Assembly: GCF_013623905.1 (NCBI RefSeq) | Contig: NZ_JABKDD010000004.1 | Location: 62,001-126,000, forward strand | DNA length: 64,000 bases | Direction of reading: 5' to 3' | DNA from: Brevibacterium sediminis | GTDB lineage: Bacteria > Actinomycetota > Actinomycetes > Actinomycetales > Brevibacteriaceae | Shown: piece by piece, positions 28,302 through 36,084 of the stretch | Numbering within the stretch: the stretch's first letter is position 1 | How the letters are laid out: every line of letters starts with the position of its first letter | Program-made: the position numbers and the translations under genes | The notes under the pieces: generated by a model | The model's input: only the letters and a program-made list of their open reading frames with translations | The model's database searches: none | Told to the model about the DNA's origin: nothing

Positions 28302-28355
28302 CCGGCGGCGAACTCGCCTGAGCTCAGAGCCGAGGAGCTGGTACCGTCTCTGCTC

Positions 28356-28994
28356 ATGGAGCAGCCCGGGCTTGTTGTCTACGACCTCGATGGTGTCATC
28401 ACACGCAAGGACACGTTCTCCGCACTCGTCATGAGCCGCTTGGTACGTTCACCATTGCGCATGATTCGATCGTTGTCGGCGGCCGCGCTCCTACTCTCCG
28501 AACGTAAGGCACTGGCGTCACGCAGGATCGCAGAGATCGCACTGTCCGGGATGGCTGACGACAGCTACACGGAACTAGCCGAACGCCTCGGCCGACAATT
28601 CGCCGCTGATGCTCAGTGGATACGCTGCGACACCGTGCAGCGCATTCGCCGCCAGCACGAACAAGGATCACGGATCGTCATCGCCACGGCCACTGAGCGG
28701 CGCCTCGCCCACGCCCTGCTCACAGCCGTGGACATTCCTTACGATCTGCTGTCAGCATCCCTCCTCGCGGCCACCGATTCCGGGCTCAAGGTCGCCGATC
28801 ATCGTGTCGGAGCTCGCAAGGTCGAAGCCCTGCGCGAATTGGGAGAACCCATCGAAGAGGCCGAATTCGTCACCGATTCGCTGACCGACCTGCCCACCGC
28901 TCTGGCAGCGGCCCGAGTTGTGCTCGTGGGCGCTTCCGAACGCACTCGCCGCCGATTCGGCGAGCGCGGAGTCCGCATCCACGACGCATCGTGA
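28356..28994 (+). CDS. HAD superfamily phosphatase (type IB-like)
   Basis: 212 residues. Motif I VVYDLDGVITRKDTF (nucleophilic Asp about residue 10), motif II IVIATATERR near 108, a Lys in ARKVEAL and motif IV FVTDSLTDLPTA near 177. The helical cap insert of about 70 residues resembles SerB-like IB phosphatases. Substrate unknown. The ribosome site is not obvious. Confidence 0.82.
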   Translation: MEQPGLVVYDLDGVITRKDTFSALVMSRLVRSPLRMIRSLSAAALLLSERKALASRRIAEIALSGMADDSYTELAERLGRQFAADAQWIRCDTVQRIRRQHEQGSRIVIATATERRLAHALLTAVDIPYDLLSASLLAATDSGLKVADHRVGARKVEALRELGEPIEEAEFVTDSLTDLPTALAAARVVLVGASERTRRRFGERGVRIHDAS

Positions 28995-29080
28995 CCGGAA
29001 CGGCTGTGCCAAAGCGCCTCGCCTCTGACCAGCAGCACGCTCCGTCAGGCAGCGATCAAGTCAGCCCGTATGCTCATAGG

Positions 29081-29416
29081 TCAGTCCGCGTGAGTGCGTT
29101 CGAAGTCCTTGCCCCACTCGTTCATCGCCTCGACGATCGGCTGAAGGCTGCGTCCCAGATCGGTCAGTGAGTACTCGACGCGCGGCGGCACTTCCGGATA
29201 AACGGTGCGCAGAACCAGACCGTCCTCCTCGAGCTCGCGCAGCTGCCTGGTGAGAGTCTTCGTGTTCGCCAAAGGCACCAGTCGCCCGAGTTCGTTGAAC
29301 CGGCGAGTTCCCTCGAGCAGATGCTTGACGACAGTGAGCTTCCAGGTGCCGCCGACCGCCGAGACCGCCACCTCGACCGGGCATACCTCCATCGCGCGCC
29401 GAACCGGCAACCGCAT
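29081..29416 (-). CDS. HxlR family transcriptional regulator
   Basis: 111 residues. VCPVEVAVSAVGGTWKLTVVKHLLEGTRRFNELGRLVPLANTKTLTRQLRELEEDGLVLRTVYPEVPPRVEYSLTDLG is a full HxlR winged helix, with the redox/ligand-sensing Cys at residue 11. ATG at 29416 is chosen because GGAGG lies six bases upstream; an earlier ATG overlaps that site. Divergent from a quinone reductase gene across 67 bases, so it likely controls it, as in other HxlR-reductase pairs that respond to quinones or aldehydes. Confidence 0.9.
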   Translation of the reverse strand: MRLPVRRAMEVCPVEVAVSAVGGTWKLTVVKHLLEGTRRFNELGRLVPLANTKTLTRQLRELEEDGLVLRTVYPEVPPRVEYSLTDLGRSLQPIVEAMNEWGKDFERTHAD

Positions 29417-29430
29417 ATGCACCTCCATAG

Positions 29431-29459
29431 GGACAGAAATGTCCGTACTAGACGCTCGT
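29431..29459. promoter_or_regulatory. HxlR operator candidates
   Basis: GGACA-GAAA-TGTCC (29431-29444) is a perfect dyad and GTACT occurs twice just downstream (CGTACTAGACGCTCGTACT). Both lie between the divergent HxlR and reductase starts. Confidence 0.5.
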
Positions 29460-29483
29460 ACTCTAAGCGCCCACGATGGAGAC

Positions 29484-30266
29484 ATGCAATACGATGACAC
29501 CCGTTCGACCGTCCTCTGGTTGAGCGCCCACCCCGAACCACGTTCGCTCAACGGAAGCTTGCGCACGATCGGAATCGAGCATCTGCGCACACTCGGCCAC
29601 ACCGTCTTCGAATCCGATCTCTATGCCATGGAATGGGACCCGGTGCTTCGCCCTCGCGATGCCGGCATCCCCTCATCGGATCGGTTCCGCATCAGTGCCG
29701 ACACCCGCACTGCGCACCTCACCGGCACCCAACCTGACGCGATCGTTCGCGAACAGGAGAAGCTGCGACGGGCAGATGCGCTCGTCGTCCAGTTCCCGCT
29801 GTGGTGGTACGGAATGCCGGCAATCCTCAAAGGCTGGTTCGACCGAGTCTTCGTCAGCGGCTTCGCCTTCGGAACCGACGAGGCCACCGGACGGCGACTC
29901 CGCTTCGAACAGGGCCCCTTCACCGGCAAACGCGCACTCGTCATCACCACACTTGGAGATCGTCCGCACGCCATCGGCCCCCGCGGGAAGTCCGGTGAGC
30001 TCAACGAACTCCTCTTCGGCCTCCTCCACGGAACCTTCGCCTACACCGGCATGAGCGTGCTCGAACCGTTAGCCATTCCCAGCGCCGACCGTATCGACGA
30101 CTTCACACCGATCCGCACCCGCCTCACCGACCGCCTCAGCGAGCTCTTCACTGCCCCGACGATCCCCTACCGGCCGCAGTTCACCGGCGAGTACACCACC
30201 GACTGGGAACTCGCGCCCCACCTGCGCCCCGGAGAGCACGGGCTGCGGATCCACACCGCCTGCTGA
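29484..30266 (+). CDS. NAD(P)H:quinone reductase, flavodoxin-like fold
   Basis: 260 residues. VLWLSAHPEPRSLNGSL (flavin phosphate loop), ADALVVQFPLWWYGMPAILKGWFDRVFVSGFAFGTD and GKRALVITTLGDRP are typical of the NQO1/KefF (flavodoxin_2) family, which reduces quinones by two electrons. ATG at 29484 with GGAG close upstream. Probably controlled by the divergent HxlR. Confidence 0.88.
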   Translation: MQYDDTRSTVLWLSAHPEPRSLNGSLRTIGIEHLRTLGHTVFESDLYAMEWDPVLRPRDAGIPSSDRFRISADTRTAHLTGTQPDAIVREQEKLRRADALVVQFPLWWYGMPAILKGWFDRVFVSGFAFGTDEATGRRLRFEQGPFTGKRALVITTLGDRPHAIGPRGKSGELNELLFGLLHGTFAYTGMSVLEPLAIPSADRIDDFTPIRTRLTDRLSELFTAPTIPYRPQFTGEYTTDWELAPHLRPGEHGLRIHTAC

Positions 30267-30330
30267 CCGGACGCTCAATACAGATCCGCCGCCCGTCGTC
30301 CGTCGCACTATCGAAAGGCCCACCGAACCC

Positions 30331-31506
30331 ATGAGCACAAGTGCCGTCGTACCCTTCGACCTCCACCTCCCGCAGTCCGAAATCGATGACCTCAACCGCA
30401 GACTCGCCACTGCCCGCCTGCCCGAAGCAGAGACCGTCGCGAGCCAGATACCGGCACCGGGACCTGGCCGGTGGTCCCAGGGTGTCCCGCTCACCGACCT
30501 CGTCGACCTCGTGGACTACTGGCGAACCGACTATTCGTGGCGAAACTTCGAGACTCGGCTCAACGAGATCGGCCAGTTCCGCACCGTCATCGACGGACTC
30601 GGAATCCACTTCCTCCACCGCCGGTCCTCGCGACCCAACGCAACCCCGTTGGTCCTCACCCATGGGTGGCCCGGCAGCATCGCCGAATACGTCGATGTCA
30701 TCGACGAACTAGCCGAACCGACCGATCCCGAGGCACCGGCGTTCCACTGCGTCGTTCCCTCACTGCCGGGTTTCGGATTCAGCGACAAGCCGAGCAGCAC
30801 CGGCTGGTCGACGGAGAAGATCGCCGAAGCCTGGGTGACGCTCATGAGCAGGCTCGGTTACGACCGCTTCGCAGCCTTCGGCGGTGACTGGGGAGGGGTG
30901 ATCACCACGATCCTCGGCGGACGCTTCCCCGACCATCTCATCGGAATCCACACCACCTACGCCCCTGGCGTCCCCGACGCATCACTCGACGAGCTGACAG
31001 CAAGCGAGCGCGCATGGGCCGAAGACGCTGCAGACTTCTGGGCCAATCGGGCCGCATATGCCCATCAGCAGGCCACCCGCCCACAGACCATCGGATACGG
31101 CCTCGTCGACTCGCCGGTCGGACAACTGGCGTGGATCCTCGACAAATTCGCCGAATGGACGGACACCCGCGACAGCCCCTTCGAGAAGATCTCACGGGAC
31201 CGACTGCTCGACAACGTCTCTCTGTACTGGCTGATGCGCACCGGTGCCTCCTCGGCGCGCATCTACTTCGAAAGCCACGACTCCCTCGACCCCGATCTGC
31301 GAGTCGACGTTCGCACGGCTATCACGATGTACCCCTGCGATATCGAAAGGTATCCGCGCGAATTGTCACAGCATCGCTACCGGCGCATCGTCCGCTGGCA
31401 GGCGGCCCCGAAAGGCGGACACTTCCCGTCCCTCGAAGCACCGCACGAGTTCCTCGCTGACCTCAGGGCCGGTCTGACGGCAATCCTCACGCCGTGCCGA
31501 ACATGA
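30331..31506 (+). CDS. Epoxide hydrolase (EHN-type alpha/beta hydrolase)
   Basis: 391 residues. The N-terminal EHN region (PFDLHLPQSEIDDLNRRLATARLP, then RNFETRLNEIGQFRTVIDGLGIHFLHRRS) precedes the core. Oxyanion motif LTHGWPGSIAEY, nucleophile FAAFGGDWGGVITTI (Asp), lid tyrosines around SLYWLMRTGASSARIYFES and the terminal His in PKGGHFPSLEAPHEF are present. It opens epoxides to diols. Its last 20 bases overlap the 3' end of the convergent VOC gene. 64 bases after the quinone reductase, possibly co-transcribed. Confidence 0.9.
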   Translation: MSTSAVVPFDLHLPQSEIDDLNRRLATARLPEAETVASQIPAPGPGRWSQGVPLTDLVDLVDYWRTDYSWRNFETRLNEIGQFRTVIDGLGIHFLHRRSSRPNATPLVLTHGWPGSIAEYVDVIDELAEPTDPEAPAFHCVVPSLPGFGFSDKPSSTGWSTEKIAEAWVTLMSRLGYDRFAAFGGDWGGVITTILGGRFPDHLIGIHTTYAPGVPDASLDELTASERAWAEDAADFWANRAAYAHQQATRPQTIGYGLVDSPVGQLAWILDKFAEWTDTRDSPFEKISRDRLLDNVSLYWLMRTGASSARIYFESHDSLDPDLRVDVRTAITMYPCDIERYPRELSQHRYRRIVRWQAAPKGGHFPSLEAPHEFLADLRAGLTAILTPCRT

Positions 31507-31843
31507 CTTTCCGGCCGTCGGGGTCCTCGACCGTGACGACGACATCGTCGACCGCCACGAGCGGAGTGCCCGCGTTCTTGATCCGTTCGAGGAACTCCGC
31601 CTGATCCGGGATCCGGAAGTACAGGTGCGTGAGATTCGACTCCGTCACCGGCGGGAACGCATAGTCGGCGAACGCCTCGGCCGAGTGCAGAGCCACCTGC
31701 ACTCCCCCGGCCTCGACGACGAAGTAGGAGTACTCCTCATCGCCCTCGATCGTCAGCGGCAGCCCCGCGATCTCGCGATAGAAGGCGGCGGTCGCCTCGG
31801 CGTCTGTGCAGGTGAGGAACACTCCGCGAAACGTCGATTCCAT
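31487..31843 (-). CDS. VOC (glyoxalase/bleomycin-resistance fold) family protein
   Basis: 118 residues. TFRGVFLTCTDAEATAAFYREIAGLPLTI begins the first beta-alpha-beta-beta-beta module and LTHLYFRIPDQAEFLERIKNAG the second, ending VVVTVEDPDGRKVMFG. Members bind a metal and act as isomerases, dioxygenases or binding proteins; none can be chosen here. ATG at 31843 has GGGAG upstream; the frame extends to 32029 but without coding character. Confidence 0.85.
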   Translation of the reverse strand: MESTFRGVFLTCTDAEATAAFYREIAGLPLTIEGDEEYSYFVVEAGGVQVALHSAEAFADYAFPPVTESNLTHLYFRIPDQAEFLERIKNAGTPLVAVDDVVVTVEDPDGRKVMFGTA

Positions 31844-32091
31844 GGCCAACTCCCTTCGCTGCGGATGGCACGGACCGTGCTCCGTGCGATTCCGATAGCC
31901 GCAGTGTATCCGCCGAGGCGGCCGACCGTCAGTGCCCGATCGACGAATCCGAGACGAACAGAAGATACCCGGGGCCTCCCCGATCCTGCCGACCGCAATC
32001 GTCCTTGCCAAGCGACGCACATACTCCACACATTCTTCGGGGAGTCGGCACTGTTAGCCTGGCAGGCTGAAACCGATGAGCAGGAGTGAAT

Positions 32092-32877
32092 GTGCGAACG
32101 AACCGGTGGCTGCTGGGCCTGGCCATGTCCGTATCCGTGGTGGCGTTGGCCGCCTGCGGCAGTCAGGGCGACGAAGCAAAGCCGAAGGAGTCCTCGGCCG
32201 CGGCCGAACAGTCCCCCGGCGCCGACTCTGCTCAGGACCAACAGGGCCAGCAGGGCAAACCGAACACGAAGGACATTCCGAAGGTCGTCGCCGAGGTTAA
32301 CGGCGAGAAGATCCTCAAGGACGACTTCGTTCCCCTCTTCGAAACCCAGTATCAGCAGATGCAGATGCAGGCTCAGCAGTCCGGTCAGCCGGTCGATGAG
32401 AAGGGCCTGAAGAAGCAGACGGTCGAGAACCTTGTGAGCACCGAAGTGCTCGTCCAGGAAGCCGACAAGCGCAATATCGACGTCTCGGACAAGGACATCG
32501 ACAAGGGGCTCAAGGAATCCGCGAAATCGGGACAGATGAGCGAGAAGGACTTCCTCAAAGCCATGAAGGACCAGGGCATGGACGAGGAGAACGTCCGCTC
32601 GGAGCTGAAGAACCAGCTGAAGATCGAGGGCCTCGTCGAGGACGAATACGGTGAGTTCGAGGTCAGCGGCGAAGAGATCGGGCAGGCCTACGAACAGGCG
32701 AAGTCCCAGCAGGAGCAGATGGCGCAGCAGGGCGGCCAGGGCCAGCAGGAGATGCCGCCGATCGAGGACATGCGTCCCCAGCTCAAGGAACAGGTGAAGA
32801 ACCAGAAGTCTCAGGAAGCGACGCAGAAATTCGCGAAGAAGCTGCGTAAGCAGGCCGACGTCACGATCCACCTCTGA
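32092..32877 (+). CDS. SurA-N-like lipoprotein (chaperone / peptidyl-prolyl isomerase relative)
   Basis: 261 residues. Lipoprotein signal peptide MRTNRWLLGLAMSVSVVALAAC with lipobox LAAC (lipidated Cys at about 22). A Gln/Ser-rich spacer follows, then a SurA_N-like domain (VVAEVNGEKILKDDF, KQTVENLVSTEVLVQEADKRNIDVSD) and a long Lys/Gln/Glu-rich helix. The parvulin catalytic domain is absent or replaced by a Gln-rich stretch (QGGQGQQEMPP). Likely a secreted-protein folding factor on the outer membrane face. GTG at 32092 with AGGAG five bases upstream is preferred over GTG 32086. Confidence 0.85.
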   Translation: MRTNRWLLGLAMSVSVVALAACGSQGDEAKPKESSAAAEQSPGADSAQDQQGQQGKPNTKDIPKVVAEVNGEKILKDDFVPLFETQYQQMQMQAQQSGQPVDEKGLKKQTVENLVSTEVLVQEADKRNIDVSDKDIDKGLKESAKSGQMSEKDFLKAMKDQGMDEENVRSELKNQLKIEGLVEDEYGEFEVSGEEIGQAYEQAKSQQEQMAQQGGQGQQEMPPIEDMRPQLKEQVKNQKSQEATQKFAKKLRKQADVTIHL

Positions 32878-32907
32878 GCCCCGAGAGCCACGGACGACAT
32901 CCCACTT

Positions 32908-32921
32908 GGCAAGAAATTGCC
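32908..32921. promoter_or_regulatory. Short dyad between lipoprotein and OFA genes
   Basis: GGCAA-GAAA-TTGCC, 31 bases after the lipoprotein stop and followed by CGCCTTTTCT. It may be a weak terminator or an operator for the OFA operon. Nothing else is evident in the 204-base gap. Confidence 0.35.
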
Positions 32922-33081
32922 GCCTTTTCTCAAGAAAATGCTGAGTGTTCCTCGCATTTCTCTTGTGTGGAACTTACTCTGAGGTGGACTCTCCGGTCGG
33001 TCAACTGACCGCCGGCCGCACCTGCCGTCCGCTGACCGGTGTCGACGGTGACACGAGTTCCACTGCAGAAAAGGACTTCCC

Positions 33082-34452
33082 GTGGCTTCCATTCTCACGC
33101 GCTCGGCGATCGTCGCGCCGAAGAACTTCAACCGGTGGCTGATCCCACCGGCCGCTCTGGCCATCCACCTGTGCATCGGCCAGGTCTACGCATTCAGCGT
33201 CTTCAAGATCCCCTTCATGTCGCACTTCGACGCCGGTGAGGTCTCGATCGGCTGGATCTTCTCGATCGCGATTCTCATGCTCGGCATCTCCTCTGCCGTC
33301 TTCGGCCCCTGGGTGGAGAAGAACGGCCCCCGCGCCTCGATGGTTGCCGCCGGAACCTGCTGGGTCGTCGGCTTCTTCATCGCCTCGCTCGGCATCATGA
33401 CCGGGCAGCTGTGGCTGGTCTACCTCGGCTACGGAGTCATCGGCGGAATCGGTCTGGGCATCGGCTACATCTCCCCGGTCTCGACCCTGATGAAATGGTT
33501 CCCTGACCGTCCGGGCCTGGCCACGGGACTGGCCATCATGGGCTTCGGCGGCGGTGCCCTCATCGCCAGCCCGATGTCGAACCAGCTCATGGCCCTCTTC
33601 GGCGGCGGCTCCGACCCGGAACACCTCGTCGCCGGTCTGACCCCGACCTTCGTCACCCTCGGCATCGTCTATGCCGTCGTCATCGCCGCCGGTGCCTTCG
33701 TCATCCGCGTCCCCCACCCCGAATGGACCCCGAAGGGCTTCGACCCCTCGAAGGTCAAGGCGAAGCCGATGCAGACGAAGGGCAACGTCTCGGTCCGCAA
33801 TGCCATCCGCACACCGCAGTTCTGGCTGCTGTGGGTCGTCCTGTTCCTCAACGTCACCGCGGGCATCGGCATCCTCGAGAACGCCGCCCCGATGATCCAG
33901 TCCTACTTCGGCATCACCGCGGCCGCAGCGGCCGGCTTCGTCGGTCTGCTCTCGATCGGCAATATGGGCGGCCGGTTCATCTGGTCGACGACCTCGGACT
34001 ACCTGGGTCGAAAGAACAACTACATGATGTACCTCGGCGTCGGTGCGATCCTCTACCTCGTCGTCGCCCTCTTCGGCGGCGGCTCGATCTTCCTCTTCGT
34101 GCTCGCCACCCTCATCATCATCTCCTTCTACGGCGGCGGGTTCGCCACGATCCCCGCCTACCTCAAGGACCTCTTCGGCGTCTACCAGGTCGGAGCCATC
34201 CACGGTGCCCTGCTCACCGCCTGGTCGGCGGCCGGTGTGGCCGGTCCGCTCATCGTCAACTCCGTCGTCGAGGCCGGCGAGGCGGCAGGGAAGGAAGGCC
34301 CCGAGCTCTACACTCCGGGAATGTTCATCATGGTCGGCGCGCTGGTCATCGGCTTCATCGCCAATGTGCTCGTCCGCCCGGTCAGCGAGAAATACTTCGA
34401 ACGTGAAGAGGACGTCGCCGCCAAGCAGGCCGCCGCCCTCGAAGAGAACTGA
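33082..34452 (+). CDS. OFA-family MFS transporter (oxalate/formate antiporter type)
   Basis: 456 residues, 12 membrane segments. The N-terminus PPAALAIHLCIGQVYAFSVFKIPF and GLGIGYISPVSTLMKWFPDRPGLATGLAIMGFGGGALI are hallmark OFA segments, with NMGGRFIWSTTSDYLGRKNNY in the second half. Such carriers exchange small carboxylates. GTG start with AAAGGA seven bases upstream. Followed after 15 bases by a tiny membrane protein that commonly accompanies OFA transporters. Confidence 0.9.
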   Translation: MASILTRSAIVAPKNFNRWLIPPAALAIHLCIGQVYAFSVFKIPFMSHFDAGEVSIGWIFSIAILMLGISSAVFGPWVEKNGPRASMVAAGTCWVVGFFIASLGIMTGQLWLVYLGYGVIGGIGLGIGYISPVSTLMKWFPDRPGLATGLAIMGFGGGALIASPMSNQLMALFGGGSDPEHLVAGLTPTFVTLGIVYAVVIAAGAFVIRVPHPEWTPKGFDPSKVKAKPMQTKGNVSVRNAIRTPQFWLLWVVLFLNVTAGIGILENAAPMIQSYFGITAAAAAGFVGLLSIGNMGGRFIWSTTSDYLGRKNNYMMYLGVGAILYLVVALFGGGSIFLFVLATLIIISFYGGGFATIPAYLKDLFGVYQVGAIHGALLTAWSAAGVAGPLIVNSVVEAGEAAGKEGPELYTPGMFIMVGALVIGFIANVLVRPVSEKYFEREEDVAAKQAAALEEN

Positions 34453-34467
34453 AGGAAGGGTCAGATC

Positions 34468-34638
34468 ATGAACGATTCCACCCCCGTAGCCCACGTCCCC
34501 GACTCCGGATCGCCGCAGTCCCCCGTCGGCGGCGCCTATAAGGCCGTCGGCTCCGTCCTCACCGTTGTCGTGGTCGGCGGCCTCCTCTGGGGCCTGTCTC
34601 TGACCGTGGTCAAGGCCGTCGCGATCTTCACCGGCTGA
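34468..34638 (+). CDS. Small single-pass membrane partner of the OFA transporter
   Basis: 56 residues: a hydrophilic Pro/Ser-rich N-terminus (MNDSTPVAHVPDSGSPQSP) then one hydrophobic helix (VLTVVVVGGLLWGLSLTVVK). ATG at 34468 is preceded by GAAGGAAGGG and lies 15 bases after the transporter stop. The position and shape match the MFS-transporter small-subunit proteins annotated beside OFA carriers. Role unproven. Confidence 0.78.
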   Translation: MNDSTPVAHVPDSGSPQSPVGGAYKAVGSVLTVVVVGGLLWGLSLTVVKAVAIFTG

Positions 34639-34747
34639 GACTCCCTCAGACAGGATCCCCGTCAAGGCGGTTCCCCATCCTCACCTCGCCGAGGCGGCCC
34701 CTACGCAGCCGCCCACCCGCCGTCCTCGACGCGGGCCCCCTTCCGAT

Positions 34748-34775
34748 CCCCGGCAGAACCATGGTTCTGCCGGGG
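34748..34775. terminator. Perfect 28-base palindromic terminator
   Basis: CCCCGGCAGAACC pairs with its exact complement around a 2-base centre, 110 bases after the OFA operon. The 270-base gap before MarR otherwise holds one GCCGAGGCGG word (34687-34697) and the MarR operator. Confidence 0.65.
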
Positions 34776-34884
34776 TTCGGTCGTCTTCAGTCATGGTCGG
34801 ACCGGCCGTGGACAGCCCTGCTGTGACCCCCGACCGTCTTCCTCCCCCTCAGTGAAGAATCTTCGCCGGCCCCTTGCCACCGAC

Positions 34885-34902
34885 TAACTTAAGTGCTTAA
34901 CT
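34885..34902. promoter_or_regulatory. MarR operator
   Basis: TTAAG-TG-CTTAA within TAACTTAAGTGCTTAACT lies 7-25 bases before the MarR ATG, a typical autoregulatory site. No ribosome site is seen, so the message may be leaderless. Confidence 0.55.
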
Positions 34903-34908
34903 TACAGC

Positions 34909-35346
34909 ATGGATCTCGCTCATGAACTCCACGACCTGGTCCGCACACTCGACCGGTGGGCGGAGCAGATGCTGCGCCCCGAGGGACTGACCTACAACCA
35001 GTACGTCGCCCTCGTCATCCTCGGCCAGCACCCCGACATCACCGGGCGCACGCTCTCTAAATCACTCGGCGTCACCGAGGCGGCCGGATCCGGGATCGTC
35101 AAAGCCTTGCTGACCGACGGCCTCATCACCAACGGCGCGACTCCGGGATCCGGCAATCGTAGGGAACTGCGCCTCACCTCGGCGGGGGAAGACAAAAGCG
35201 GGCACTGCGCACGCCTGCTCGGACACTCCCTCGACGACAATGCCCGAGCGATCGGCATCGACCCGAACTCTCTGGCCTCCACGATCCGCGACCTCCACGA
35301 CGAGGTCCGCACCATCCGCTCCGAGACCCCGAAGGACCACTCATGA
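34909..35346 (+). CDS. MarR family transcriptional regulator
   Basis: 145 residues. The winged helix reads LTYNQYVALVILGQHPDITGRTLSKSLGVTEAAGSGIVKALLTDGLITN, with the wing at GNRRELRLTSAG. The last codons overlap the next gene (ATGA), so the DUF998 membrane protein is its probable target and partner. Ligand unknown. Confidence 0.85.
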   Translation: MDLAHELHDLVRTLDRWAEQMLRPEGLTYNQYVALVILGQHPDITGRTLSKSLGVTEAAGSGIVKALLTDGLITNGATPGSGNRRELRLTSAGEDKSGHCARLLGHSLDDNARAIGIDPNSLASTIRDLHDEVRTIRSETPKDHS

Positions 35347-35951
35347 CCCTCATCCTCGCCGCCCTCGCGGCCGCCTGCGGATTGGCTCGGCTCGCCCTCT
35401 TCATCGCTCTCCACCTCGTCAAGAGCGAGTACTCGATCGTCAGCCACGCCGTCAGCGACTATGCGGTCGGTTCAACCCGGCGCCTGAGCAGCGCGATGAC
35501 CTGGGTGACGGTGCCGTTCTGGGGATTGCTCGCCGCGGCGGTCGTCGTCGGCTTGCCGGATTGGGAGGATTCGACGTTCGTCAGCATCGCCCTCGCGGTC
35601 CTCGCGATGATCTTCCTCGCCCTGCCCTTCGTCCCCACCGATCTGGAAGGCGAGAAGCTGACCACGATCGGGCGACTGCACTATCTCATGGCTATCGCCT
35701 GGTTCGCCCTCAGCTACGCCTGCATGGGCAACTTCGTGCGACTCTTCATCGCCGAGGGACCGGCACCCTTGGCACAGCTCCTCCAGGTGATCTCGTGGTT
35801 CGCACTCGTGTCCCTCATCGTCAGCGTCGCCGTGCTCATCATCAAGCCCCTGCGCCCGAAGTTCTTCGGCATCGCCGAACGCATCTTCATCCTCTCGGTC
35901 AACCTCTTCTACATCGGCGCCGCGATCGGCATCATCGTCATCGCCGGCTGA
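35343..35951 (+). CDS. DUF998 family membrane protein
   Basis: 202 residues, about six membrane segments. HLVKSEYSIVSHAVSDYAVGSTRRLSSAMTW is the conserved first loop of DUF998 proteins, which place polar residues (HAVSDY) near the membrane. Function unknown. Coupled to MarR by an ATGA overlap. Confidence 0.8.
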   Translation: MTLILAALAAACGLARLALFIALHLVKSEYSIVSHAVSDYAVGSTRRLSSAMTWVTVPFWGLLAAAVVVGLPDWEDSTFVSIALAVLAMIFLALPFVPTDLEGEKLTTIGRLHYLMAIAWFALSYACMGNFVRLFIAEGPAPLAQLLQVISWFALVSLIVSVAVLIIKPLRPKFFGIAERIFILSVNLFYIGAAIGIIVIAG

Positions 35952-36084
35952 TCGGCTCAACCCTCTCAGCCCTCGACTGACAAAGTCGAAGCTTCGCTCC
36001 AGCTGCGCCACAGCTTGGCCACAGCGTGCGGGTACTCAATAGGAATCACAGAGCACTTCCGCAGAACGGAGAAAGGCACAGACC

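Noticed and set aside
33001..34665. 554-codon minus-strand frame opposite the OFA transporter
   Set aside because: Asp/Gly/Arg-rich shadow with no domain pattern; the plus-strand transporter is certain.
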